53,297 nt of DNA from an uncultured archaeon (GTDB taxonomy: Archaea > Thermoplasmatota > E2 > DHVEG-1): the NCBI GenBank assembly GCA_902384685.1, contig CABMCU010000073.1:1-53297 (forward strand), written 5' to 3'. Shown in pieces: positions 6,752 through 15,807 of this stretch; positions within the stretch are counted from its first letter, which is position 1; each line of letters opens with the position of its first letter. Under the pieces are notes generated by a model. It was not told the DNA's origin. It made no database searches and saw nothing but the letters and a program-made list of their open reading frames with translations. Position numbers and translations under genes: made by a program.

Positions 6752-7771
6752 GTGTTATTAATCGATGGTTCATACGGTGAAGGTGGCGGACAAATTGTCC
6801 GCACTGCAGTTGCGTTATCAGTGCTTACCAAACAACCTATAACAATAACAAATATTAGAGCAAACCGTCCGATCCCTGGGTTACGACCTCAACATTACAC
6901 AGCTCTTTCTTGTATCCAACGAATTTGTGATGCAGAGGTAGAAGGTGTTTCAGTACATTCAACGAGCTTGATGTTTACACCTCACGATATTAAACCAGGA
7001 ACCTATATCTTCGATATCGGTACCGCAGGGAGTATGACGCTTGTTTTTCAAGCATGTTTGCTAAGTGCGTTTCACACATCAACACCTCTAACCATAAAAC
7101 TGCGAGGAGGAAGCGATGTACGATGGGCACCATCATGGGATTATTTTACCTCTGTATTTCTCCCATTAATTTCAACAATTGGGATTAAAACTGAATCCCA
7201 ATTAATCAAACGTGGGTATTACCCAACAGGTGGCGGAGAAGCGATACTTACGATTTACCCCGTTGAAAAACTTATACCTTTCCATGGAGAAGAACCACAG
7301 AACTTTACCGATATGCAAGGAATCATACACCGCGCAAACCTTCCAGATCATATCAGTACACGTATGAAACATGCAGCGATAAAGATCGCGATGAAACACA
7401 ACCTTCGTTCTACCCTCCAAATTGATGCTGCCTCATCGACATCTTCTGGTACTGGAATTACCTTATGGTCTGCTTCAGGACCAACAATTCTGGGGTCATC
7501 AGTACTTGGAGAAAAAACAATTTCTGCTGAAGAGATTGGAGAAACCGCAGCAAATCAACTTATCCAGGAAATCACAAGTGGAGCAACTATTGATCGATAT
7601 GCAATAGATCAGATTTTACCTTACTTTGTTCTTGCACCGAAGGGATCTGCTTGTCTCACCAGAGAAATAAGTAATCATACCAAAACTAATATGTGGTTGA
7701 TTAAACAATTTTTTAATGTAGATTTTGAGGTGACACCGCAACAAGCTGCTATTCGAATTGTCGTCAAATAG
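6752..7771 (+). CDS. rtcA: RNA 3'-terminal phosphate cyclase
   Basis: The 339-aa enzyme uses ATP to convert an RNA 3' phosphate to a 2',3'-cyclic phosphate. It opens with the hallmark DGSYGEGGGQIVRTAVALS. TAGSM and RGGSDVRWAPSWDYF follow, and a His in NHTKTNMWL near the C-terminus fits the adenylated catalytic His. GTG 6752 is the chosen start, since family members begin a few residues before DGSYGEGG. It follows pncC by 5 bases. The role may be tRNA or rRNA end repair; no RtcB is visible here. Confidence 0.95.
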   Translation: MLLIDGSYGEGGGQIVRTAVALSVLTKQPITITNIRANRPIPGLRPQHYTALSCIQRICDAEVEGVSVHSTSLMFTPHDIKPGTYIFDIGTAGSMTLVFQACLLSAFHTSTPLTIKLRGGSDVRWAPSWDYFTSVFLPLISTIGIKTESQLIKRGYYPTGGGEAILTIYPVEKLIPFHGEEPQNFTDMQGIIHRANLPDHISTRMKHAAIKIAMKHNLRSTLQIDAASSTSSGTGITLWSASGPTILGSSVLGEKTISAEEIGETAANQLIQEITSGATIDRYAIDQILPYFVLAPKGSACLTREISNHTKTNMWLIKQFFNVDFEVTPQQAAIRIVVK

Positions 7772-7845
7772 AACACAAATTTAAATACAAATAATATATT
7801 AGTTAATTGAACAAGCTTTGTTATAAATTGAATGTATATCAAGTG

Positions 7846-9411
7846 ATGGGAATGCAAGAAATAAAAGAAAATTTATTAGAGGAGAAACCAGAATTCACAA
7901 CACCTGATGATCGATATCATACGTTGTTTGAAAGGATTAATGCTGCAGCATTTCTTACCAGTTTTGACGGACAGATCCAAGAAGCAAATCAAAAATCATG
8001 TGAGTTACTCGGTTATGATTGGAATGAACTTCTACGTTTAACATTACAAGATATTTTGTCAAAGGAATTTGATTGGAAACAATGTCGTGATGAGCTTGCA
8101 ACACGTGGGTGTATGACCCTTGAATCAGAAACGATCTGTAAAAACGGAAATCATTTTCCTGTTGATGTCAATATCTCGATTTTCCGGATGAATGGTAAAC
8201 TGGTTATGTTGGCTTTACTTTGGGATATCACACAACGGAAAAATCAGGAAAAACGGTTGAAAGAGAGTGAAAAGAGGTATCATGGATTGTTCGAATATAC
8301 AACCGATGGAATCTTCGTTCTTGACGCACATGGTGATATTCTTGATATTAATACCCGAATGTGTGAAATTCTCGATGCCGTGAAATCCTCCGTTATAAAT
8401 AAAAATCTGTTTAACATGGATTTATTAACTGCAAAATCCCTCCCTGTGGTGATCCAGCAGTTTGAACAACTCCTATCAGAGAAAATCGCAGCGAGTTATA
8501 CGACTGAAATTAAAAATCAGCAGGGGAAGATTTTGGATGTAGAGATCAGTTCATTTTTCCTGGTAAAAAAGGATAACGAGGTCGATAATTTTGTTTTAAT
8601 TGTACGCGATATCACCTCACGCAATGAGGTAGAGTTGAAACGTGCAAGAGAACGTGAATTGTTAAAGACCCTGATGGATAATATTCCTGATTCAGTGTAT
8701 TTTAAGGATGATCAGAATCGTTTTATCCTGGTAAATAAAGCAAAGGCAACACATTCGAATGTTAACCCTGAGGAAATGATAGGAAAAACTGATTTCGATT
8801 TCTTTCCTCAAGAGCAGGCACAAAGAATCTTCGATGATGAGAATGCAATTATACATTCTGGGCAGAGAATCATCAATAAATTAGAATGTTTAGTTCGTAA
8901 AGATGGTTCGGAGCAGTTGGTATCTGAAACCAAAATTCCGCGATACAACGAGGATGGAGAGATTATTGGGACGATGGGAATTACACGGGATGTGACGGAC
9001 TGGAAACACGCGGAGGACGAGCTTGCCAGAAACCTTGAGATGTTACAGACACTAATGGATACCATCCCTGATTCAATATATTTTAAAGATATTCAGAACC
9101 GATTCGTTCTCGTTAACAAAGTAAAAGCAGAACAGTGGAATATTCCACCAGGGGTGATAATCGGTAAGACTGATTTTGATTTCCTACCTATTGATCAGGC
9201 ACAGAAATTATCTGATGAAGATTACAAGATACTACAAACCGGGAAATCGATTATTAATTGTATTGAAAAAAGAATGGGTTCTGATGGTTCAGAGCAATGG
9301 TATTCGGTTACGAAAGTACCTCGATATGACCTCAGAGGAAGAATTATTGGAATCCTGGGTATATCACGAAATATCACAGAATGGAAGAAGATACAAGAAA
9401 TAAAGCAATAA
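7846..9411 (+). CDS. Multi-PAS sensor protein without an output domain
   Basis: The 521-aa cytoplasmic protein consists of four PAS domains, about residues 25-135, 140-265, 275-400 and 405-521. PAS3 and PAS4 are close duplicates: both have TLMD-IPDS-YFKD, IGKTDFDF and KDGSEQ or SDGSEQ. No kinase, HTH or cyclase domain follows, so it may signal through a partner kinase. ATG 7846 is preferred; an ATAATATATT box at 7791-7800 would start the transcript about 25 bases before it. An in-frame TTG at 7807 is the alternative, giving 534 aa. The neighbours give no clue to the ligand. Confidence 0.8.
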   Translation: MGMQEIKENLLEEKPEFTTPDDRYHTLFERINAAAFLTSFDGQIQEANQKSCELLGYDWNELLRLTLQDILSKEFDWKQCRDELATRGCMTLESETICKNGNHFPVDVNISIFRMNGKLVMLALLWDITQRKNQEKRLKESEKRYHGLFEYTTDGIFVLDAHGDILDINTRMCEILDAVKSSVINKNLFNMDLLTAKSLPVVIQQFEQLLSEKIAASYTTEIKNQQGKILDVEISSFFLVKKDNEVDNFVLIVRDITSRNEVELKRARERELLKTLMDNIPDSVYFKDDQNRFILVNKAKATHSNVNPEEMIGKTDFDFFPQEQAQRIFDDENAIIHSGQRIINKLECLVRKDGSEQLVSETKIPRYNEDGEIIGTMGITRDVTDWKHAEDELARNLEMLQTLMDTIPDSIYFKDIQNRFVLVNKVKAEQWNIPPGVIIGKTDFDFLPIDQAQKLSDEDYKILQTGKSIINCIEKRMGSDGSEQWYSVTKVPRYDLRGRIIGILGISRNITEWKKIQEIKQ

Positions 9412-9419
9412 AAAAAAAA

Positions 9420-9446
9420 AAATTAAATACCTCTTTCTTTTTTTTC
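9420..9446 (+). terminator. AT-rich end after the PAS gene
   Basis: A long A-run immediately after the stop is followed by CTCTTTCTTTTTTTTCTC. The T-run is a plausible archaeal terminator. From here to 9677 I see only AT-rich sequence and a weak AGTAAT/ATTACT pair near 9470-9497. Confidence 0.4.
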
Positions 9447-9678
9447 TCATCTTTAAATAGATAGCTTTAGTAATCTACATATCTACTGGTATTACTGACT
9501 AAAAAGAATTTCTTTAAATCAGAAGAAATATTACAACATGTTAGACAAAAAATAACCGGAAAGAGAACCTAACGAGATTTTTTCATAGTCTATTCTTCTT
9601 ATCTTATTTGTATTAATTATGTGATCGGGAAAATAGTAAATGCAGGTTTATTCAAAAGATAATAATTTTATAAGAAGA

Positions 9679-9780
9679 TTTATATACTTATTAAAATAAT
9701 ATAATTTTGAGGTCTGTTGATGGGGGATGATCCCTATTTTTCCCATCTTTCCTCACCACTTCCTCTGGATCCCCCATCTA
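9679..9780 (+). ncRNA. Candidate small structured RNA
   Basis: A TATA-like ATTTATATACT at about 9678-9688 is followed about 30 bases later by a perfect 10-bp stem, GATGGGGGAT (9719-9728) with ATCCCCCATC (9769-9778), closing a 40-base pyrimidine-rich loop that has TTTCCCATC and TTTCCTC segments. No frame covers it. A good TATA box at the right distance before a G-rich stem argues for an independent small RNA. Alternatively it is part of a long hydrolase leader, although that gene has its own TATA box. Confidence 0.45.
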
Positions 9781-9789
9781 CACCTTAAT

Positions 9790-9834
9790 ATCTATCTTGA
9801 GAAAAATTTTATTCTAAGATAGATTTAAATTCTC
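9790..9834. promoter_or_regulatory. Inverted repeat overlapping the hydrolase promoter
   Basis: ATCTATCTT (9790-9798) and AAGATAGAT (9826-9834) are perfect 9-bp arms. The right arm runs into an ATTTAAAT box at 9832-9839, about 20 bases before the ATG at 9855. It could be an operator for the hydrolase or the terminator of the small RNA upstream. Confidence 0.4.
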
Positions 9835-9854
9835 AACCTTTTCTATAGATATGT

Positions 9855-10889
9855 ATGGAAAAACGATGGAAACGAATAGAAAAAATTCTATCACCAATCG
9901 GTATAGTATATTTCTTGGTGTTAATTCTTTTTGTAACCCAGTCAATAGATCCATCATGTAGAGCCATTTTGAGTTATGAACAACGAAACACTCTAAAAGA
10001 ACCACCAACACCACTACAACAACCACCAACCGGTCCGGGTGGTTCAAATTATTCTCATGAAGGTGTACGACAAACGCATTATGGCTGGGGTGATCATGAA
10101 TTCTGGATTTTTGAGCCAACCAACCCGATACCACCATCAGCACCCCTAATTGTTTTTAATCACGGATGGAGTGCATTTTTTCCCAATTCCTATAAAGCTT
10201 GGATAGAACATCTGGCCAAACGTGGAAATATTGTAGTCTATCCACGATACCAACTAAGCTTCATCATTGGTGTTCGGTATGCGACACTAAATGCGATCCA
10301 AGCTGTAAAAAAAGCAATTACCATCCTACAGAACAGCGATCATGTTCAACCTGATCTCGATAAGTTCGCTATCGTTGGTCATTCACTTGGTGGCGGTATC
10401 ACCGCAGAGATGGCTGTGCTTGCTGAAGAAAAAGGGTTACCCCATCCAAAAGCCATCATGCCTGTCCAACCATTCATACGAAATGATACCATGATGAAGA
10501 ATTTCCATGATATCCCCGCAACAACCTTATTATTGGTTATCGTTGGAGAAAATGACACTATTGCAGGGAATTTCTCAGGAAAAATGATTTTCTCCACCTC
10601 AGATCAGATACCATTCAATCAAAAAGATTTTATTATTCAACGGACAGATCGGTATGGGTCTCCTGCTCTTGTTGCAGATCACTTCGCACCGATCTGCATC
10701 CCTAATAGTTCTTGGGTCAACGCAATGGATTATTACTCGACGTGGAAGCTTTTTGACGCGCTTACCGATTATGCGTTCTATGGTACTAATCATGAGTTTT
10801 GTCTTGGTAATACATCAGAGCAGCGATTCATGGGGTACTGGAGTGATGGAACTCCGGTAAAGGAACTCACAGTAACGGATACCCCATAA
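9855..10889 (+). CDS. Membrane-anchored or exported alpha/beta hydrolase
   Basis: The 344-aa protein starts with a short basic segment and one hydrophobic helix (about 12-30), so it is probably secreted or anchored with the enzyme outside. A Pro-rich linker covers about 49-62. The alpha/beta-hydrolase core has an oxyanion HGW at 103-105, nucleophile Ser177 in GHSLGGG and a likely acid Asp234 in GENDT. The catalytic His may be His276 in VADHFAP. The fold resembles chlorophyllase/PAF-acetylhydrolase-like lipases; the substrate is unknown. The TATA-like box is so close to the ATG that the mRNA may be leaderless. Confidence 0.8.
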   Translation: MEKRWKRIEKILSPIGIVYFLVLILFVTQSIDPSCRAILSYEQRNTLKEPPTPLQQPPTGPGGSNYSHEGVRQTHYGWGDHEFWIFEPTNPIPPSAPLIVFNHGWSAFFPNSYKAWIEHLAKRGNIVVYPRYQLSFIIGVRYATLNAIQAVKKAITILQNSDHVQPDLDKFAIVGHSLGGGITAEMAVLAEEKGLPHPKAIMPVQPFIRNDTMMKNFHDIPATTLLLVIVGENDTIAGNFSGKMIFSTSDQIPFNQKDFIIQRTDRYGSPALVADHFAPICIPNSSWVNAMDYYSTWKLFDALTDYAFYGTNHEFCLGNTSEQRFMGYWSDGTPVKELTVTDTP

Positions 10890-10945
10890 TTTCCGTCTTT
10901 TTTAATGGCGTTTATTTTTTCGTTTTGTCGTTTTCACGAGGTACG

Positions 10946-10994
10946 TTTATATAGATTCTCTGGCAACAGATATCATGCTATTGCATATCAATAG
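10946..10994 (+). promoter_or_regulatory. Promoter and leader hairpin of the 59-aa gene
   Basis: TATA box TTTATATA at 10946-10953, after CACGAGGTACG. In the leader, CTATTG (10978-10983) and CAATAG (10989-10994) make a small hairpin before the GAGGTAA binding site. Confidence 0.5.
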
Positions 10995-11018
10995 TAGAAT
11001 ATAAGTGAGGTAACGAAG

Positions 11019-11198
11019 ATGAAAAACAAAACAAAAAAATCTAAAATCAAAGGGAAAACCATGTATCAAGAGATTGAAACCGTGCAAGATGATCTGTTTG
11101 ATAGATGCATACGAAAGGGACTTATTGAAAAAACTTCCTTCGGCTATTATTTTACACCGGAATTCTTCGAAACATTAGATATCTATAATGAAGAGTAA
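11019..11198 (+). CDS. 59-aa hypothetical protein, winged-helix-like
   Basis: ATG at 11019 follows a GTGAGGT binding site. The first 14 residues are nearly all Lys and other basic or polar residues. The rest (LFDRCIRKGLIEK, then FGYYFTPEFFETL) reads like the recognition helix and wing of a small winged-helix protein. I do not recognise a specific family. It stands alone between the hydrolase and the convergent aconitase operon. Confidence 0.6.
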   Translation: MKNKTKKSKIKGKTMYQEIETVQDDLFDRCIRKGLIEKTSFGYYFTPEFFETLDIYNEE

Positions 11199-11254
11199 AC
11201 ATAGATAACCCCGCTGTACTTTTCTCCTTTTTCTAAAACAAAGAGGTAATTTTA

Positions 11255-11743
11255 CTATTTTTTCTTCCGTCTGAGTCTCTCCCTTGTATAAGGTAATAAC
11301 CCGCCAGAATCACGGATTGCGAGAATTTCTTTTGGAAGCTTTTGGAACGAGAAGGTATTCGAACCAATCATAATGGTACCTTTCTCAACATCAAGCCCGA
11401 CGCGATCTCCTTGTTTATATGCTTTCACTGCTTCAGGACATTCAATAAGCAACAGACCTTGATTGATAGATGATCGATAGAAGATCCGAGCAAAACTTTC
11501 TGCAACAACCGCAGCAATACCAGCCGCTTTTATTCCAAGAACAGGTTGTTCACGAGAGCTCCCACAACCAAAGTTTCTCCCAGCAAAAATAAGATCACCT
11601 TCTTTTACATTTTTAGCAAACAGGGGATCTAAATCCTCAAGCAGATGTGGCCTGATTTCTTCTGCAGTGCTGCAGGTGTAGGTGTATTTTCCTGGAAAGA
11701 GCATATCGGTATTGATGTTATCACCGTACTTCCAGATTTTCAT
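11255..11743 (-). CDS. Aconitase-superfamily dehydratase, small subunit (LeuD/HacB type)
   Basis: The 162-aa swivel-domain subunit pairs with the 422-aa large subunit to isomerise 3-isopropylmalate or (homo)aconitate-type substrates. Family motifs are GDNINTD at the start, [12 protein letters not shown], and [17 protein letters not shown]. The specificity loop after the first strand reads YTYT, which matches neither the YLRT of the homoaconitase nor the YLVY of the isopropylmalate enzyme of methanogens as I recall them, so the substrate stays open. Its ATG overlaps the stop of the large-subunit gene by 4 bases, indicating coupled translation and equal dosage. Confidence 0.88.
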   Translation of the reverse strand: MKIWKYGDNINTDMLFPGKYTYTCSTAEEIRPHLLEDLDPLFAKNVKEGDLIFAGRNFGCGSSREQPVLGIKAAGIAAVVAESFARIFYRSSINQGLLLIECPEAVKAYKQGDRVGLDVEKGTIMIGSNTFSFQKLPKEILAIRDSGGLLPYTRERLRRKKK

Positions 11744-13008
11744 TTTCGCATCTCCTTTCGAGGATCGGTGATTTTCCCATAAATAGCAGATACCGCAACG
11801 ATTGCTGGACTTGCCAGATAGATTTCTGCTTCGTTACATCCCATACGTCCCTTAAAATTTCGATTTGATGTACTAAGACATCGTTCACCAGGTGCAAGCA
11901 CACCCTGATGTGCACCCAAACACGGTCCACAGCCAGGTGGGAGCACCGTGGCTCCTGCTTCAATAAAAATTTTAATAAGACCTTCTTTTAATGCATCAAG
12001 ATATATTTTTCGAGAAGCAGGAAGTATCAACAACCGCACATATGGATGTACCATCTTTCCTTTCAAAATTTTCGCGGCAATCTGAAAATCAGATAACCTC
12101 CCGTTCGTGCACGTACCAAGGAGACATTGCTGGATTTCGATCCCCTCAACTTCCTTTATCGGTTTGACTTTGTCAACACCGTGTGGTACCGCAATAACTG
12201 GTTCAATCATCGTAAGATTATATGTGAGTTCTCGACTATAGGTTGCATCATCATCAGGGTTGATAGCTGTATACTTTGATTTTAAAATTCCAATCGATTT
12301 TAGGTAATTTATCGTCACATCATCAACAGGGAATACCGCGTTTTTTGCTCCCATCTCTACACCCATATTTGCAATGGTAAATCGCTCTTCAACTGAGAAT
12401 CGATTAACGTTTCCATGGAACTCTACAGAACAATAATCAGCACCAGACGCGGACACATCTCCAATAACAGAGAGAATCACATCCTTCGCAGTAACCATAC
12501 GCTGTAACTGACCTTTCAATGTTATTTTGATGCTCTGAGGAACCTTCAGCCACGTCTCACCCGTAAGTAATAACGCAGCAGCCTCGGTTCGATCTATTCC
12601 TGAGGAAAACGCACCAACCGCCCCATACGAACATGTATGGGAATCACTCCCCAGCACAATTGTTCCTGGTAACGCAAGACCGTTCTCAACGATTATCTGA
12701 TGACAGATCCCGGACCCGACATCAAAAAAATGTTTTATCTTGTAGTTCTTGACAAACTCACGGATTTGTTTATGTTGTACAGCATTTTTTTCAGCTGCCG
12801 CCGGGATGACATGATCTAGGACAATAACAGGAAGGGATCTGTTGAAGATACCATACTCTTTTAATTCTGGTTGTATCTTTGATATAATTGGTGCTGCATT
12901 ATCATGCATGAGCAAATGATCAGGTTTTATTGTCAAGATTTGCCCGGGCACGACCTTTTTTTCACTACCATATTTTGCTAGGATTTTTTCTGCAAAAGTC
13001 ATTCCCAT
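11740..13008 (-). CDS. Aconitase-superfamily dehydratase, large subunit (LeuC/HacA type)
   Basis: This 422-aa subunit carries the [4Fe-4S] cluster. The canonical ligands are present: Cys in GTCTNGRLSDF and the pair in PPGCGPCLG. The catalytic region is intact with LDHVIP, GSDSHTCSYGA and the SGICHQ motif. Possible reactions are 3-isopropylmalate isomerisation (leucine) or the homoaconitate series; no leuA or leuB is in the window to decide. It is the second gene in a three-gene minus-strand operon, 6 bases after the 601-aa paralogue. Start ATG at 13008. Confidence 0.92.
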   Translation of the reverse strand: MGMTFAEKILAKYGSEKKVVPGQILTIKPDHLLMHDNAAPIISKIQPELKEYGIFNRSLPVIVLDHVIPAAAEKNAVQHKQIREFVKNYKIKHFFDVGSGICHQIIVENGLALPGTIVLGSDSHTCSYGAVGAFSSGIDRTEAAALLLTGETWLKVPQSIKITLKGQLQRMVTAKDVILSVIGDVSASGADYCSVEFHGNVNRFSVEERFTIANMGVEMGAKNAVFPVDDVTINYLKSIGILKSKYTAINPDDDATYSRELTYNLTMIEPVIAVPHGVDKVKPIKEVEGIEIQQCLLGTCTNGRLSDFQIAAKILKGKMVHPYVRLLILPASRKIYLDALKEGLIKIFIEAGATVLPPGCGPCLGAHQGVLAPGERCLSTSNRNFKGRMGCNEAEIYLASPAIVAVSAIYGKITDPRKEMRK

Positions 13009-13014
13009 ATTATC

Positions 13015-14820
13015 TCACCGTTCTAATAAACCTCTGCGCAGATAGATTTCTTTTTGCACCTCAGAAAATGGTTTTACTTGAAATGTTTTTCCCTGTGTTT
13101 TATTCTTAAATATACCGGTAATAAAATCAATAAAAACGATGTCTTTCTCATGTATCTTTTTTGTAATATCATCTGCAACAAGAATTGACATCCCACTATT
13201 GATCGCATTTCTTTCGTATATCGCACCAAACGATTCTGCGACTATCGTACTAATTCCTAATGCTTTGAAACAGTCGACTGCCTGCTGCCGAGAACTCCCA
13301 CAGCCGAAATTTTTCCCAACCACAACGATATCACCTTTCTTCGCTTCTTTAGCAAATTGTTCATATCCCTTCAGGTTCCCAAATGTATATTGTCCCATCT
13401 CTGATATAATAGTGAGCGAAAGATGTCTGTTGTGGTAGATCATATCGGTGTCAATGTTATCTTTTTGGATAAGCCACACTCTACCTTCAACGCTGAGCGG
13501 CGGGACAACCAGCTCGTTCTTCTGAAGTGTTTCACTTTTTGTAAGAATCTTTTCAACTTTCACTGATACTGGTTTCATTGGAATCGCATCAACAGTTGTG
13601 ATGTACCCGGCAAGTAATGATGCTGCGACGGTTTCTGGTGACGCCAGGAAAATGTCCCCTTTTCCTTGTTTCCCGACAAAGTTCCGATTTCCAGAAGAAA
13701 TTGTAACTTCTCCTGTTCCAGTTTGACCGATTTGTCCAGCAGCACATCCGGCACAACCGGCGGAACCAACTAATGCTCCCGCGTCTTTGAAAATATTTAT
13801 TAATCCTTCCTTCAGACAGGTATTCCATATCGTGTCAGTAGCAGGGACAATTTTCAGGATTCTTCCTGGTGCTATTGTTTTATCTTTCAGAATAGCAGCA
13901 ACTGCCCGCATATCCTCGAGGCGAGCATTGGTACTCGATCCGACAAAGCCAGAATTAACAATTACACCTCTAACATCAGCTACATTCACAACATCCTCCG
14001 GATGACCAGGACGCGATATCTGTGGTGGAAGTTCTGAGATGTTTATTTCCATGGTACGTTCGTAATGTGCATCAGGATCTGCGTTAATTGGTTTGATAGT
14101 AATTCCAAACGTTTTTTTGTAGTACTCCATGACTTTCTGGTTGGTGGGAAACAAGATGATGATACCGCCCATTTCCGTTGCCATTGATGCTATCGTAATC
14201 CTCCCATCTAATGATAACGAATCAATATATTCACCGTAGAGTTCTGCAGAATACCCAAGTAGTCCATTCGCTCCAAGTTCTTTATTCATCTTTAATACAA
14301 CATCTTTCGGGGTTGCAGTTTTTAATGGTTTACCCTTGAGAATAATTTTTATTGAGGGGGGAACCTTAAACCAAATCGTCCCATGGGCGAACGTATGTGC
14401 AATATCAATATCGCCCATCCCTTGACCGAATGCACCAAGTGCACCGAGGATGTTCGCGTGAGAATCTGTTGATACGAACGTATACCCTGGAGATATAAGT
14501 CCTTCTTCGAATGCGAGATGGGTTCCAATGCCACTGTTGATATCATATATTTTAATACCGTATTTCCTGGCAAACTCCCGACAGATCTGTTGGTTCTCTG
14601 CGTATTTTTGATCGCAGCCGCCAGGATTACAATCAAAGGTGAAGAACGTGCTCTTCGGATCGTGGATAGAAAGGTTGTTTTCTTCAAGGCGTTTGACGAC
14701 GTTTGCTCCACCGAAATCACGTGCAACTCTTACGTCAATAACAATATCTATGATTTCATCGACATCTGCAGTACTTTTTGAATGAGCTTCAAAAATTTTT
14801 TGAATAATGGTTTTTCCCAT
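13015..14820 (-). CDS. Single-chain aconitase-like hydro-lyase with altered active site
   Basis: The 601-aa protein fuses a large-subunit-like part (about 1-420) and a swivel part (about 445-601, with KDNIDTDMIYH and [13 protein letters not shown]). It resembles short aconitate hydratases. Two key positions are unusual. The first cluster ligand, normally Cys in GSCTN, is Ser (AGT at 13933-13935). The Asp-His pair of the active site reads Asp-Cys (TGT at 14629-14631). The CxxC pair (GCAGCAAG) is kept. The cluster may be bound differently or the substrate may differ. It is the first gene of the operon, with AGGGAC before ATG 14820. Confidence 0.8.
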   Translation of the reverse strand: MGKTIIQKIFEAHSKSTADVDEIIDIVIDVRVARDFGGANVVKRLEENNLSIHDPKSTFFTFDCNPGGCDQKYAENQQICREFARKYGIKIYDINSGIGTHLAFEEGLISPGYTFVSTDSHANILGALGAFGQGMGDIDIAHTFAHGTIWFKVPPSIKIILKGKPLKTATPKDVVLKMNKELGANGLLGYSAELYGEYIDSLSLDGRITIASMATEMGGIIILFPTNQKVMEYYKKTFGITIKPINADPDAHYERTMEINISELPPQISRPGHPEDVVNVADVRGVIVNSGFVGSSTNARLEDMRAVAAILKDKTIAPGRILKIVPATDTIWNTCLKEGLINIFKDAGALVGSAGCAGCAAGQIGQTGTGEVTISSGNRNFVGKQGKGDIFLASPETVAASLLAGYITTVDAIPMKPVSVKVEKILTKSETLQKNELVVPPLSVEGRVWLIQKDNIDTDMIYHNRHLSLTIISEMGQYTFGNLKGYEQFAKEAKKGDIVVVGKNFGCGSSRQQAVDCFKALGISTIVAESFGAIYERNAINSGMSILVADDITKKIHEKDIVFIDFITGIFKNKTQGKTFQVKPFSEVQKEIYLRRGLLER

Positions 14821-14887
14821 AGTATTTGTCCCTCTAGGATTATTTTTTTACAATGTTTTCCCCGTTGGTACCTCTAATCAATTGTGA

Positions 14888-14960
14888 GTATGAAAGCATT
14901 GTGGTTTTATTACCTATAAAAATTGATATAATAATATAATCATTCCTACTCCTTTCATAC
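14888..14960. promoter_or_regulatory. Inverted repeats around the aconitase operon promoter
   Basis: GTATGAAAG (14888-14896) and CTTTCATAC (14952-14960) are perfect 9-bp arms, with a third GTATGAA at about 14967. Between them the minus strand has TATCAATTTTTATAG, a plausible TATA box about 100 bases before the ATG at 14820. Paired arms on both sides of the box suggest an operator. Confidence 0.4.
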
Positions 14961-15255
14961 TGTGTTGTATGAATGTACTATTGCGTTTTATGAAAATTTT
15001 TTTATATAATTTAACGTCTTGATATCTTGAAAATACTTTTTTAGAATTTTTAATTTAGATTTCTCAATATTTTCTTTTCTCCGTGGCTTTGTCTTGGGAG
15101 ACCTCATAGAACATTCGTAGTGATCATTTTCCAATCCGCGATGAGATCGTTCGAAATTATTATCAATTACTTAGAATCTACAATCGGGTATTGTATAGTT
15201 TAGAGGTGGAAAATTTATAGTGGAAAATCAGGGTTGGTATCGTGCAATAATGTAT

Positions 15256-15344
15256 GGGGAGTTCAGCTGGGAAACTAAGAAAGATGAACAAGGAGACAAG
15301 AATAGTCTATATAGAAGTTTTACCTTATCTATGATCGACTCCCC
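15256..15344 (+). other. Gene-poor stretch with a long-range stem
   Basis: GGGGAGT (15256-15262) pairs with ACTCCCC (15338-15344) across 75 bases. A plus-strand TTTATATAA at about 15001-15009 could start a transcript through 14990-15390. The only frame here (GTG 15220, 68 codons) has weak composition, so I read 14990-15390 as probably non-coding. Confidence 0.25.
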
Positions 15345-15391
15345 GAGAATTATTATCTTATTATTGTATAAAAGAATATTTTACCTTTATT

Positions 15392-15519
15392 GTTACAAAT
15401 GTAACCAAAAATATAATAAATTATAAATATAGATGATGGTTTAGTTTTATTTGAGAAAAAGGAGAAAGGGATGTTTAACGATCTTCACCTGTATTCCCGA
15501 TTTTTTTTCCCTATCCTCC
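15392..15519 (+). promoter_or_regulatory. Palindrome-TATA-stem leader element, copy A
   Basis: In order: the 14-bp palindrome GTTACAAATGTAAC (15392-15405), an AATTATAAATAT box (about 15418-15429), GATGGTTTAGTTTTATT, GGAGAAAGGG (15461-15470) and its partner CCCTATCCTCC (15509-15519). The same order occurs on the minus strand at 17119-17001. Copy A leads into the small gene at 15535. The palindrome contains TACA-N2-TGTA, the core bound by BlaI/CopY-type repressors. Confidence 0.5.
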
Positions 15520-15534
15520 TTTAAGAGGAAGAAC

Positions 15535-15684
15535 ATGATAAAATGCAAATTTCTTGAACAATATCGTATTCCGACGGTTACACTTGATGGTGAAGAACAC
15601 GTGGTAAGTGAACGGTGTAGGTTAGGTAATGAAGTCCCATTAGATGGCTGTTTAGAAGATTGTCCTGACTTTGAATCAGTATGA
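15535..15684 (+). CDS. 49-aa cysteine-containing small protein
   Basis: I start at ATG 15535 because AAGAGGAAG lies just upstream; an in-frame TTG at 15451 would add an unlikely 28-residue leader. The protein has Cys at residue 4 and three more near residues 28, 39 and 43 (ERCRLG, GCLEDCPDF), enough to bind one metal ion. I do not know the family. The gene follows leader element A, so its expression is probably under the palindrome-binding regulator. Confidence 0.55.
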   Translation: MIKCKFLEQYRIPTVTLDGEEHVVSERCRLGNEVPLDGCLEDCPDFESV

Positions 15685-15807
15685 TGTTTTAGCTCTTTTA
15701 TGTTGTATTGTTGTATGTATCAACGTGAGCCATTTGTTTTCTCCCTCAACTGTTATCCCTGCTTCATCAGAAGGTGTTCTCCTATCGAGTACAATCGGGC
15801 TCCGTAA

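Noticed and set aside
15220-15426. 68-codon frame with GTG start
   Set aside because: Low-complexity hydrophobic ending, binding site too far from the start, and it overlaps the palindrome element. I treat it as non-coding.
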